Notes under the pieces: model-generated
Told to the model about the DNA's origin: nothing
The model's input: only the letters and a program-made list of their open reading frames with translations
Database searches by the model: none
Shown here: positions 11,288-20,806 of the stretch, piece after piece
How the letters are laid out: every line of letters begins with the position of its first letter
Position numbering within the stretch: position 1 is the first letter of the stretch
From: Enterobacteriaceae endosymbiont of Donacia simplex
GTDB taxonomy: Bacteria; Pseudomonadota; Gammaproteobacteria; Enterobacterales; Enterobacteriaceae
Direction of reading: 5' to 3'
Assembly (NCBI RefSeq): GCF_012568645.1
Contig: NZ_CP046192.1
Span: 125,981-189,980 of the forward strand
Length of the DNA: 64,000 nt
Position numbers and translations under genes: made by a program

Positions 11288-12604
11288 ATGAACAAAAAAA
11301 TACTTATTATAGGATTAGGATTAACAGGTATATCATGTTTAAATTTTCTTTTAAAAAAAAATATTATACCATCCGTTATGGATATATGTAATTCTCCGAA
11401 ATTTATAAAAAGAATACCATCTTATGTTCCATGCCATTTAGGTTTTTTAAAAAAAGATTGGATATTGAATTCACAACTAATAATTATAAGTCCTGGTATA
11501 TCAATATTTAATAATCTTTTATTAGAAGCAAAAAAAAAAGGTATTGAAATAATAGGAGATATAGAATTATTTGCACGTTATAATACAACACCTGTAATAG
11601 CAATTACAGGTACTAATGGTAAAAGTACTGTTACCAATATGATTGGAAAAATTATGAAAAAGAATAATTTTAATGTTGGTATTGGAGGTAATATAGGATA
11701 TCCAGTATTAGATTTATTATCCTTTATAAAAGATTTTTATATTTTAGAAATCTCTAGTTTTCAATTAGAAACTATAAAAAAATTGAATATATATATTGCT
11801 GTTATTTTAAATATTTCTGAAGATCATATGGACCGATATCCTTTAGGAATACAACAATATCGCAATTTCAAATTAGGTATTTATAAATATGCTTCTGTTT
11901 GCATATACAATGCTGATAATTCATTATGTTATCCTAAATGTTTTGAAAAAAAAAAAAAATATATAACTTTTGGTGAGTCTTCTGGAAAATATACATTATA
12001 TTATGATAAAAAAGACATATATTTACAAATTAATCATCAAAAAATTTTAAATTTTAATAAAACTAAATTAATTGGTATTCATAATTACTTAAATGCTTTA
12101 GCAGTATTAGCTGTAACAGATGTATTAAAAATTTCTAAAAAAATTTCTCTAAAACAAATAAGTAATTATTTAAATATGGATCATATATTACAAATTATAC
12201 ATATAGAAAATGGAGTTACTTGGATTAATGATTCAAAATCTACAAATATTAGTAGTACTAAAGCTGCTTTAAAATATTTATATAAAAAAAAAAAAATTTG
12301 GTTATTATTAGGAGGATATGATAAAAATTGTAAATTATATTTATTAAAAAAATATTTACAAAAAAAAGATAATATTAATGTTTATTGTTTTGGAATATTA
12401 AGAAAAAAAATATTATCTATTTATCCTAAAGTAAAAATAGTAAAAACAATATCTCAAGCAATAGAAAAAATAATTAAATTAGTAAAATATGGAGATGTTG
12501 TATTATTATCACCAGCTTGTTCTAGTATTGATCAATTTAAAAATTTTAAACATCGTGGAAAGGAATTTATAAGATTAGTTAAAAAATTTCATAATTCGAA
12601 ATAA
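11288..12604 (+). CDS. murD: UDP-MurNAc-L-Ala--D-Glu ligase MurD
   Basis: MurD adds D-glutamate to UDP-MurNAc-L-Ala. I place the start at ATG 11288, just after the mraY stop. An in-frame TTG at 11225 would add 21 residues absent from the family and overlap mraY by 52 bases. From 11288 the protein is 438 residues, the E. coli length, starting with a nucleotide-binding Rossmann motif (IIGLGLTGISC). The Mur-ligase loop AITGTNGKST follows, and SPACSSIDQFKNF is near the end. Two long in-frame poly(A) tracts, 14 and 13 bases, lie in the second half. The next gene is murG; ftsW is missing between them. Confidence 0.96.
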   Translation: MNKKILIIGLGLTGISCLNFLLKKNIIPSVMDICNSPKFIKRIPSYVPCHLGFLKKDWILNSQLIIISPGISIFNNLLLEAKKKGIEIIGDIELFARYNTTPVIAITGTNGKSTVTNMIGKIMKKNNFNVGIGGNIGYPVLDLLSFIKDFYILEISSFQLETIKKLNIYIAVILNISEDHMDRYPLGIQQYRNFKLGIYKYASVCIYNADNSLCYPKCFEKKKKYITFGESSGKYTLYYDKKDIYLQINHQKILNFNKTKLIGIHNYLNALAVLAVTDVLKISKKISLKQISNYLNMDHILQIIHIENGVTWINDSKSTNISSTKAALKYLYKKKKIWLLLGGYDKNCKLYLLKKYLQKKDNINVYCFGILRKKILSIYPKVKIVKTISQAIEKIIKLVKYGDVVLLSPACSSIDQFKNFKHRGKEFIRLVKKFHNSK

Positions 12605-12672
12605 TATATTTTTATAAAAAAATATTATATAATTTCAAATATTTTAATTTATATTAATTTTTTTTTTAAAAA

Positions 12673-13731
12673 ATGAAAAAAAATAAAAAAATTCTTATAG
12701 TAGCTGGTGGAACAGGAGGACATATTTATCCAGCCTTAAATATAGCATATAAATTTATAAAAGAGGGATGGCAAGTTCGTTGGTTAGGAACTTCATCTAG
12801 AATGGAATCTAAAATTATTCCCAAAAAAAATATATATATTTATTTAATAAAATTTTTTAGATTTAAAAATAAAAATATTTTTTCTATAATTATTACTATA
12901 ATAAAATTATTAATATCAACTTATAAATCAATTACAATTTATAAAAGATATAAACCAAATTTAGTTTTAACAATGGGAAGTTATATTTCTGGACCAAGTG
13001 GTTTAGCTGCATGGTTATGTAATATACCCTTAATAATACATGAACAAAATAGTATTCCTGGTATAACAAATAAAATTTTATCTACAATAGCAACAGTAAA
13101 AATGCAAGCTTATCCTAATACATTAAATAATGCAATATTAGTAGGAAATCCTATAAGTAAAAAAATTATTAAATTATCTTTATATAAAAGATCTATTTTA
13201 AAAATTCATAAACCAATTCATGTTTTAATTACAGGAGGAAGTCAAGGAGCAAATATAATAAATAAAATAGGTATAGAATTAGCTAAAATTTTAAAAAATA
13301 AAATATCTATTTTACATCAGGTTGGCAAAGGAAATTTAAAAAAAATATTTTATGAATATAAAAAAAATATTATTGATAATTTAATTTTAAAAGAATATAT
13401 AAAAAATATAGATAAAGCATATAAATGGGCTGATATTATTATATGTAGATCAGGAGCAATGACTGTAAGTGAAATTACAGCAATAGGTTTACCTGCTATT
13501 TTTATACCTTTTCAACATGAAGATAAACAACAATATTTTAATGCAATGAATTTAAAGAAAATAGGAGCTGCTAAAATTTATGAACAAAATAATTTAAATA
13601 TTAATAAAATTGCTAATACTATATTATCTTTAAATACAAAAAAAATTGTATATATGGGAAGTAAATCTTATAAATTATCTATAATAAACTCTACAGAATT
13701 AATTTATCAAGAATTAAATAAAATAAAATAA
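12673..13731 (+). CDS. murG: Lipid II synthase MurG (GlcNAc transferase)
   Basis: MurG transfers GlcNAc from UDP-GlcNAc to lipid I at the inner face of the cytoplasmic membrane, making lipid II. The protein has 352 residues (E. coli 355). The N-terminal glycine loop GGTGGH is at residues 12-17. The UDP-GlcNAc site region includes GGSQGAN, then RSGAMTVSEI and the FQHEDKQQYFNA block. It is intact. It follows murD with a 68 bp gap, where ftsW would be in E. coli, and precedes murC. Confidence 0.97.
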   Translation: MKKNKKILIVAGGTGGHIYPALNIAYKFIKEGWQVRWLGTSSRMESKIIPKKNIYIYLIKFFRFKNKNIFSIIITIIKLLISTYKSITIYKRYKPNLVLTMGSYISGPSGLAAWLCNIPLIIHEQNSIPGITNKILSTIATVKMQAYPNTLNNAILVGNPISKKIIKLSLYKRSILKIHKPIHVLITGGSQGANIINKIGIELAKILKNKISILHQVGKGNLKKIFYEYKKNIIDNLILKEYIKNIDKAYKWADIIICRSGAMTVSEITAIGLPAIFIPFQHEDKQQYFNAMNLKKIGAAKIYEQNNLNINKIANTILSLNTKKIVYMGSKSYKLSIINSTELIYQELNKIK

Positions 13732-13767
13732 AATTAATTAATTTATACATAAGATGAAATTTAAAAT

Positions 13768-15225
13768 ATGCTTAATCAAAAATTTTTTAATAAAATACCT
13801 AAAATGAAAAATATTAATTATATATATTTTATTGGTATTGGTGGTTCTGGGATGGGGGGAATTGCAACAATTTTAGCAAAACAAGGATATAAAATTAGTG
13901 GTTCAGATTTATTTTCTAATTTTATTACAAAAAAATTAAATTTATTAAATATAAAAATACATTTTAAACATGATGCTAAAAATATTACAAATAATATAGA
14001 TCTTATTATAGTATCTGCTGCTATTAAGAATAATAATCCAGAATTAATTGCTGCAAAAAAATTAAATATTATTATACTTAATAGAGCACAAATATTAGCA
14101 GAATTAATGAGATTTTTTTATGGGATAACAATTACAGGAACACATGGTAAAACAACAACTACAGCTTTAATTTATAAAATATTTAAATTAGCTAAATTAA
14201 GTCCAACTTTTGTTAATGGGGGTATTTTAAAATTTTCTGAAGAATATGCTTATTTAGGTTCAGGTAAGTATTTTATTACAGAAGCAGATGAAAGCGACAA
14301 ATCTTTTTTATATTTAAATCCTATTATAAATATTATTACAAATATTGAAAAAGAACATTTAAATTCTTATAATAATGATATTGAAATTTTAAAAAAAAAT
14401 TTTTTACGATTTTTAAAAAAAATACCATTTTATGGATGTATAATTATTTGTATAGATAATTTTCATAATTATGATTTAATAAAAAAAAATAAAAATATTT
14501 TAAAAAAAAACATTATTACATATGGATTTAATAAAAATGCTGATATTCAATTATATAATTATCAACAAAATGGTTATAAATGTAAATTTTCTTTATTAGA
14601 AAAAACAAAAAATTTATCTGTAGAAATAAATTTAAATATTCCTGGATATCATAATGCTTTAAATGCAACAGCTGCATTTGCAATATCATCTTATATTGGT
14701 TTAGATTATACTGTAATTATAGAATCTTTAAAAAATTTTGAAGGAGTTAAAAGAAGATTTGATATTTTAGGAATTTTATTCCCTTATAAAAAAATAAAAT
14801 ATAAAAAAAATATAATTGTTCTTGATGATTATGGACATCATCCAACTGAAATAAATATGACTATTAAAACAGCACGACAAATATGGCCAAATAAAAAATT
14901 AGTAATGGTTTTTCAACCTCATCGTTATTCTAGAATTAAAAATTTATTAACTGAATTTGTAAAAATATTATCTAAAGTTGATAAATTATTTATTTTAGAA
15001 GTTTATTCTGCAGGAGAAATTCCAATTAAAAATGCTAATAGTAAATATTTAACTAAAAAAATAAAAAAATTAGGTATTATTACTCCTATTTTTATTAAAT
15101 CAAAAAATTATTATGATATTATCAATAATATATATTTAAAATTAAAAGGTAATACAGTATTAATTTTCCAAGGAGCTGGAGATATAAATAATATCTCATC
15201 ATTATTAATGAATAATAAATTCTAA
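13768..15225 (+). CDS. murC: UDP-MurNAc--L-alanine ligase MurC
   Basis: MurC adds the first residue, L-Ala, to UDP-MurNAc. The protein has 485 residues (E. coli 491). The N-terminal nucleotide-binding motif GIGGSGMGG is at residues 23-31 and the P-loop GTHGKT at 124-129. The YGHHPTEI segment and FQPHRYSRI follow in the C-terminal domain. The start at 13768 gives the N-terminus expected for the family. It sits between murG and ddlB in the standard dcw order. Confidence 0.97.
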   Translation: MLNQKFFNKIPKMKNINYIYFIGIGGSGMGGIATILAKQGYKISGSDLFSNFITKKLNLLNIKIHFKHDAKNITNNIDLIIVSAAIKNNNPELIAAKKLNIIILNRAQILAELMRFFYGITITGTHGKTTTTALIYKIFKLAKLSPTFVNGGILKFSEEYAYLGSGKYFITEADESDKSFLYLNPIINIITNIEKEHLNSYNNDIEILKKNFLRFLKKIPFYGCIIICIDNFHNYDLIKKNKNILKKNIITYGFNKNADIQLYNYQQNGYKCKFSLLEKTKNLSVEINLNIPGYHNALNATAAFAISSYIGLDYTVIIESLKNFEGVKRRFDILGILFPYKKIKYKKNIIVLDDYGHHPTEINMTIKTARQIWPNKKLVMVFQPHRYSRIKNLLTEFVKILSKVDKLFILEVYSAGEIPIKNANSKYLTKKIKKLGIITPIFIKSKNYYDIINNIYLKLKGNTVLIFQGAGDINNISSLLMNNKF

Positions 15226-15269
15226 AATTTACAAAAATAAATAATTATAATAACTTTAAATTAAAAAAT

Positions 15270-16193
15270 ATGTCTAAAAAAATAGCTGTTTTGTTTGGAG
15301 GTAATTCTCCAGAAAGAGAAATTTCTTTAAAATCTGGTAAAAAAATTTTAAATGCTTTATTAAAATTAGGAATTAATGCTATTGGTATAGATCCAATAAA
15401 TTTTCCATTATTATATTTAAGTAAATATAAATTTAAAAAAATTTTTATAGCCTTACATGGGAAAGGAGGAGAGGATGGTACTATTCAAGGAATATTAGAT
15501 TATCTTAATATTCCTTATACTGGAAGTAATTTATTATCTTCTGCAATTACTATGAATAAATTTCTTACAAAAATTATTTGGCATAAATATGGATTACCGG
15601 TCATTTATCCTCATTATCTATTAAATAAAAAAAATTTTATAAAATCAAAGTATTTAGAAATTGAAAAAAAAATTTTGAAATTAAATTTACCTGTATTTAT
15701 AAAACCTAATTGTAATGGATCTAGTTTAGGTATTTCAAAAGTTAATCATTTAGATGATCTATTTAATGCAATAGAAAAATCATTTATATATAGTGACGAA
15801 ATTTTAATTGAAAAATATATAAAAGGTGAAGAATACACAGTAGGAATTTTAGATACAAATATTTTACCTCCTATAAAGATAGAATGTCCTGATTCTTTTT
15901 ATAATTATCAAGCTAAATATTATTTAAATACTACTAAATATTTTTGTCCAAGTGGATTAAATAAAAATAAAGAAAAAGAATTAAAAAATATAGTTTTAAA
16001 AGCATGGAATGTAGTAAAATGTAAAACATGGGGTAGAATTGATGTTATTTTAGATGAAAATCAAAGATTTCAATTATTAGAAATAAATACTATACCTGGT
16101 ATGACCTCTAATAGTTTATATCCAATTGCAGCAAAAAAAATAGGATTATCTTTTTATGATTTAGTTCTAAAAATTTTAAATATAAATAAATAA
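15270..16193 (+). CDS. ddlB: D-alanine--D-alanine ligase
   Basis: Ddl joins two D-Ala molecules with ATP, feeding MurF. The protein has 307 residues (E. coli DdlB 306) and an ATP-grasp fold. The N-terminal GGNSPEREISLKSG block, the ALHGKGGEDG motif, the FIKPNCNGSS nucleotide-binding strand and the C-terminal LEINTIPGMTSNSLYP are all present. The position after murC identifies it as DdlB rather than DdlA. In E. coli ftsQ-ftsA-ftsZ-lpxC follow here; in this window the next gene is the convergent dciA-like gene 6 bp away, so those four genes have been lost from this locus. Confidence 0.97.
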   Translation: MSKKIAVLFGGNSPEREISLKSGKKILNALLKLGINAIGIDPINFPLLYLSKYKFKKIFIALHGKGGEDGTIQGILDYLNIPYTGSNLLSSAITMNKFLTKIIWHKYGLPVIYPHYLLNKKNFIKSKYLEIEKKILKLNLPVFIKPNCNGSSLGISKVNHLDDLFNAIEKSFIYSDEILIEKYIKGEEYTVGILDTNILPPIKIECPDSFYNYQAKYYLNTTKYFCPSGLNKNKEKELKNIVLKAWNVVKCKTWGRIDVILDENQRFQLLEINTIPGMTSNSLYPIAAKKIGLSFYDLVLKILNINK

Positions 16194-16199
16194 AAAATT

Positions 16200-16664
16200 T
16201 TATTTAATAAAATTTTTTATTATATGTTTTAATTTTTTAGGGCTTTGTTCTGCAATATTTAATAATAAATCAGTACTATATTTACTTAATATTTTTTTTT
16301 TTAATTTATATTTATTAATATTATTAACAAATGTTTTTTTAAAAAAAACAGGATTAATTTTAATATCTATCTCTTTTAAAGATGGAATAATATGTTTTTT
16401 TAAATAGCATAAAAGATTTGATTTTTCAGATAAAAATCTAATCATGGAACCAGCATTATATGTTTCTATAATTAAAATATTATTTTTAAAATTTCTTACA
16501 TTATACCATTTACGTAAATGTATAGGTAAATATTTTTTAAGAAAATTATTAATTTTTATTAAAATATCTGCATGTGTATATATTTTATATAATATGTCTT
16601 TAGAAGATGAATAATATTTTTTTTTAAAAATTTTATTAATTAATAGTAATTTATTATTACGCAT
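16200..16664 (-). CDS. dciA: DUF721/DciA-like putative replicative helicase loader
   Basis: This is a small basic protein of 154 residues. The middle part fits the DUF721 (DciA) pattern: a pair LP..LR (residues about 46-51), a hydrophobic strand ending ILIIETYNAGSMIRFL, and a helix LLCYLKKHIIPSL followed by IDIKINP. DciA is the ancestral loader of the DnaB helicase; in E. coli-like enterics DnaC does that job. The location, antisense and next to secA in the slot between lpxC and secA, is where I recall dciA in Pseudomonas and some enterics. Assignment rests on a short pattern and position, so function is inferred. secM is the other gene known from this slot, but the protein lacks a signal sequence and its arrest motif. 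Confidence 0.72.
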   Translation of the reverse strand: MRNNKLLLINKIFKKKYYSSSKDILYKIYTHADILIKINNFLKKYLPIHLRKWYNVRNFKNNILIIETYNAGSMIRFLSEKSNLLCYLKKHIIPSLKEIDIKINPVFFKKTFVNNINKYKLKKKILSKYSTDLLLNIAEQSPKKLKHIIKNFIK

Positions 16665-16778
16665 TATTTAATCCTTTAATTTTTTATAAAAAATTATATA
16701 TATTTTTTTTATTTTGTTAAGATAAATAATAATTAATATTTATAATTATACAAATATCTTTTTATTAAGAGTATTTAT

Positions 16779-19526
16779 ATGTTAAAAAAAATTTTTACTA
16801 AAATTTTTGGTAGTAATAATGACCATGTTTTACGACGTATTCAAAAAACAGTAAATATTATTAATGAGATGGAAATAGAATTTGAAAAATTAACTAATTT
16901 TGAATTACAAAATAAAACTTTTTTGCTAAAAGAAAAATTAAATAAGAATTATTCTTTAGAAAATATTTTACCGGAAGCTTTTGCAACGGTTAGAGAAGCT
17001 AGTAAAAGAATATTTGGTATGCGTCATTTTGACGTTCAATTAATGGGAGGTATTGTATTAAATAATAATTGTGTTGCCGAAATGAAAACTGGAGAAGGGA
17101 AAACTTTAACATCTACATTACCAGCTTACCTAAATGCTCTTACAGGTAAAGGAGTACATATTGTTACTGTTAATGATTATTTAGCTCAACGAGATGCTTT
17201 AAATAATAGAATATTATTTAAATTTTTAGGATTAACTGTAGGTATTAATATATCATCTATGTCATTAGAAGAAAAAAGAAATTCTTATAAAGCAGATATT
17301 ACTTACGGAACTAATAATGAATATGGTTTTGATTTTTTAAAAGATAATATGGTTTTTGATTATATAAAAAAAGTACAACGTAGTTTACATTATGCTATTG
17401 TAGATGAAGTTGATTCAATATTAATTGATGAATCTCGTACTCCTTTAATTATTTCTGGACCTGCAGAAGATAGTTCAGAATTATATATAAAAATAAATAA
17501 TATTATACCTAAATTAATTTATCAGTCTAAAGAAGATTCTACTTCTTATAAAGGAAAAGGACATTATTTTATAGATGAAAAATCTCGTCAAGCATATTTA
17601 ACAGAAAGAGGTTTAATATATTTAGAAAAAATACTTATAGATGAAAAAATAATAAATAAAGGAGAATCTTTATATTCTAGTAAAAATATTATTATTTTAC
17701 ATCATATTATTTCTGCTTTAAGAGCACATAATCTTTTTAAAAGAAATGTAGATTATATTTTAAAAAATAATCAAATAATAATAGTAGATGAACATACTGG
17801 AAGATTAATGGAAGGTAGGAGATGGTCAGATGGATTACATCAAGCAATAGAAGCAAAAGAAAATGTAAAAATTAATAATGAAAATCAAACTTTAGCCTCT
17901 ATTACATTTCAAAATTATTTTAGATTATATAAAAAATTATCAGGTATGACTGGAACTGCTAGTACAGAATCTTTTGAATTTAAAGAAATTTATAAATTAG
18001 ACACAATAGTAATACCAACTAATAAACCTATGATTAGAAAAGATTTACCTGATTTGATTTATTTAACTAAAAAAGAAAAAATAAAAGCAATAATTAAAGA
18101 TATAAAAAAAAAACACCTTAAAGGTCAACCTATTTTAGTTGGAACTGTTTCAATTAAAAAATCAGAATTAATTTCTCAAAAATTAAAAAAAATAGGCATA
18201 AAACATAATGTTTTAAATGCTAAATTTCATGCTAGAGAAGCAGAAATAATCTCAAAAGCAGGTATGAAATATGCAGTAACAATTGCGACTAATATGGCTG
18301 GTAGAGGAACTGATATTGTTTTAGGTGGTATTTTTATATTAGATAATAAATTTAGTTTAAATAAATTAAAAAATTTAAAATTACAATGGAAAATAAAACA
18401 TGATGAAATTGTAAAATTAGGTGGTTTATATGTTATTGGAACCGAACGTCATGAAGCTAGAAGAATTGATAATCAATTAAGAGGACGTTCTGGAAGACAA
18501 GGAGATACAGGTATGTCAAGATTTTACTTATCAATGGAAGATTCTTTAATGCGTATTTTTGCGCCTAAGAATATGTTATTTTTAATGAAAAAATTAGGAA
18601 TGAAACATAATGATTATATTGAACATCATTGGATAACAAAAGCTATATCTAAAGCACAAAAAAAAGTAGAAAATTATAATTTTGAAATACGTAAACAATT
18701 ACTTGAATATGATGATGTGATAAATGATCAACGTTTATCAATATATTCACAAAGAAATAAATTATTAAAATCATTTAAAACTGATCAAATAATTAAAAGT
18801 TTTAGAATAGATGTATTTACAAAAGTAATAAATAAATATATAAAATCTGATAATTTTATTAAAGAAAAATGGAATTTAAAAGAACTAAAAATTTATTTTT
18901 TAAATATTTTAAATTTAAAATTACCAATAAAAAATTGGATAAATATATTTAAAGAAAAAAATAAAAAAACAATTAATAAAAATTATTTATTAAAAAAAAT
19001 TATTAATTTTGCAGAAAAAGAATATTTAAAAAAAGTAAATAATTTAAAAATAAAAGATATAAAAATTTCTGAAAAAAATATTATTTTAAAAATTTTAGAT
19101 AATTTATGGAAAGAACATCTTTCTTCAATAGAATATTTAAAACAAGGTATACATTTAAGAGGTTATGCACAGCAAGATCCTAAACAAGAATATAAAAAAG
19201 AATCTTTTTATATGTTTAATATAATGTTAAATAATTTAAAAAAAGAAGTTATTATTACTTTAAGTAAAACAGAAGATGAGATAATAAATGATTATTATAA
19301 AATTTCAAGTATTTTAGAAAATCCTGAAGTAATTAATAATAATATAAAAAATAATAATTTAACAATTGTAAAAAAAACAGCTAATGCTTATATAAATAAA
19401 GATAATAAATATTTAAATAACTTAAATAACATAAATTTTATAAAAAAAAAGATAGGTAGAAATGAAAAATGTCCTTGTTATTCAGGTAAAAAATATAAAT
19501 TTTGTCATGGGTTAATAATTAGATAA
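16779..19526 (+). CDS. secA: Preprotein translocase ATPase SecA
   Basis: SecA drives post-translational export of proteins through SecYEG. The protein has 915 residues (E. coli 901). The Walker A motif MKTGEGKT is at 102-109, Walker B region [15 protein letters not shown] follows, and the second nucleotide domain has [10 protein letters not shown] and RGRSGRQGD. The C-terminal zinc-binding tail [14 protein letters not shown] keeps all Cys/His ligands, with Tyr replacing the common Gly after the second Cys. Likely clients here are OmpA, SurA and PotD. The upstream spacer is shared with the divergent dciA-like gene. secM, which regulates secA in E. coli, is absent. The 3' end runs into a long bidirectional hairpin. 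Confidence 0.98.
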   Translation: MLKKIFTKIFGSNNDHVLRRIQKTVNIINEMEIEFEKLTNFELQNKTFLLKEKLNKNYSLENILPEAFATVREASKRIFGMRHFDVQLMGGIVLNNNCVAEMKTGEGKTLTSTLPAYLNALTGKGVHIVTVNDYLAQRDALNNRILFKFLGLTVGINISSMSLEEKRNSYKADITYGTNNEYGFDFLKDNMVFDYIKKVQRSLHYAIVDEVDSILIDESRTPLIISGPAEDSSELYIKINNIIPKLIYQSKEDSTSYKGKGHYFIDEKSRQAYLTERGLIYLEKILIDEKIINKGESLYSSKNIIILHHIISALRAHNLFKRNVDYILKNNQIIIVDEHTGRLMEGRRWSDGLHQAIEAKENVKINNENQTLASITFQNYFRLYKKLSGMTGTASTESFEFKEIYKLDTIVIPTNKPMIRKDLPDLIYLTKKEKIKAIIKDIKKKHLKGQPILVGTVSIKKSELISQKLKKIGIKHNVLNAKFHAREAEIISKAGMKYAVTIATNMAGRGTDIVLGGIFILDNKFSLNKLKNLKLQWKIKHDEIVKLGGLYVIGTERHEARRIDNQLRGRSGRQGDTGMSRFYLSMEDSLMRIFAPKNMLFLMKKLGMKHNDYIEHHWITKAISKAQKKVENYNFEIRKQLLEYDDVINDQRLSIYSQRNKLLKSFKTDQIIKSFRIDVFTKVINKYIKSDNFIKEKWNLKELKIYFLNILNLKLPIKNWINIFKEKNKKTINKNYLLKKIINFAEKEYLKKVNNLKIKDIKISEKNIILKILDNLWKEHLSSIEYLKQGIHLRGYAQQDPKQEYKKESFYMFNIMLNNLKKEVIITLSKTEDEIINDYYKISSILENPEVINNNIKNNNLTIVKKTANAYINKDNKYLNNLNNINFIKKKIGRNEKCPCYSGKKYKFCHGLIIR

Positions 19527-19530
19527 TTTT

Positions 19531-19580
19531 AATAATAGAGAGTATAAAAAATAAATTTATTTTTTATGCCCTCTATTATT
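19531..19580. terminator. Bidirectional terminator hairpin between secA and dnaJ
   Basis: The 50 bp between the two convergent genes form one inverted repeat, with arms 19531-19555 and 19556-19580. There is one A-C mismatch (19541/19570) and one G-T pair (19543/19568). AATAATAGAG pairs with CTCTATTATT at the base. The stem contains A- and T-rich stretches on both sides, so it could end transcripts from either direction. It sits immediately before the dnaJ stop codon at 19582. Confidence 0.8.
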
Positions 19581-19581
19581 A

Positions 19582-20685
19582 TTAATTTGTGATATTATAA
19601 AAAAAATTTTTAATATTATTTAAAAATTTTCCTATTTTAGGATTATTTTTATAATTAAAACTTTTATTTAATTGATATAAAATATTTTTTTGTTCATTAT
19701 TTAAATTAATTGGAGTTTCAACTATTATTTTACATAATAAATCACCAACATTATTATTTCTTCTAATAGATTTTACTCCCTTATTACGTATTCTAAGTAT
19801 TTTACCAGTCTGAGTACCTTCTGGAATTTTTAATTTTACATAACCATTTAATGTAGGTATTTTTATATTTCCACCTAATATAGCTGTAATAAAATTAATA
19901 GGTAATTCACAATATAAATTATTACCATCTCTAATAAAAAGAGAATGTTTTTTAATTTTAATTTCTATATATAAATCTCCTGATTGAGCTCCATTATCTC
20001 CTAATTCTCCCTCTCCTTTTAATCTAATACGATCTCCATTATTAATTCCACTTGGAACTTTTATTGATAAAGTTTTATAAGTTTCTAATTTACCCTTACT
20101 TTTACAATAAAAACAAGGATTTTTAATGAAATTACCTTTTCCGTGACATCTTGGACATGTTTGTTGAACCGTAAAAAAACCTTGACTCATTTGTATTTGT
20201 CCATAACCATTACATGTATTACATTTTTGTAATGATCCTTTAGAACCTGTTCCATTACAGTAATTACAAATTTTTAAAATAGGAATATTTATTTTTTTAT
20301 TTATCCCTTTTATTGCTTCTTCTAATGAAATTTCAATTAAATATTTTAAATCAGATCCTTTTCTAGATTGATTTTTAGTTCTTGAACTACCTCCAAATAT
20401 ATCTCCAAAAACATCTCCAAAAATATCACCAAAATCAGTTGTATTATTTATATTTTCTTGTTCAAAAGCAGAATGTCCATATTGATCATAAGCAGCTCTT
20501 TTTTTCGAATCACTTAAAATTTCATAAGCTTGTTTTACTTCTTTAAACTTATTTTCAGCATTTTTATTTCCAGAATTACGATCTGGATGAAATTTTATAG
20601 CTAAACGTTTATATGCTCTTTTAATTTCAAGATCTTCAGCATTTTTAGTAATACCTAAAATATCATAATAATCTTTTTTTGACAT
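19582..20685 (-). CDS. dnaJ: Chaperone DnaJ (Hsp40)
   Basis: DnaJ delivers substrates to DnaK and stimulates its ATPase. The protein has 367 residues (E. coli 376). The J domain has HPD at residues 33-35, followed by a short Gly/Phe-rich linker. The zinc domain has four Cys-pair modules ([32 protein letters not shown]); the last departs from CxxCxGxG by a Ser, but all Cys remain. It lies downstream of dnaK on the same strand with a 121 bp gap, as in the E. coli dnaKJ operon, and is probably cotranscribed from the heat-shock promoter of dnaK. Confidence 0.98.
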   Translation of the reverse strand: MSKKDYYDILGITKNAEDLEIKRAYKRLAIKFHPDRNSGNKNAENKFKEVKQAYEILSDSKKRAAYDQYGHSAFEQENINNTTDFGDIFGDVFGDIFGGSSRTKNQSRKGSDLKYLIEISLEEAIKGINKKINIPILKICNYCNGTGSKGSLQKCNTCNGYGQIQMSQGFFTVQQTCPRCHGKGNFIKNPCFYCKSKGKLETYKTLSIKVPSGINNGDRIRLKGEGELGDNGAQSGDLYIEIKIKKHSLFIRDGNNLYCELPINFITAILGGNIKIPTLNGYVKLKIPEGTQTGKILRIRNKGVKSIRRNNNVGDLLCKIIVETPINLNNEQKNILYQLNKSFNYKNNPKIGKFLNNIKNFFYNITN

Positions 20686-20806
20686 AATAAATTATTGTCC
20701 TAATCTTTATCTTTAATCCTATAATTTTATTAATATTTTTTATTTATAAAAGACAAATAATACTAATAATATAATTTAATAATTTATTTATAAGATTATT
20801 AAATAA

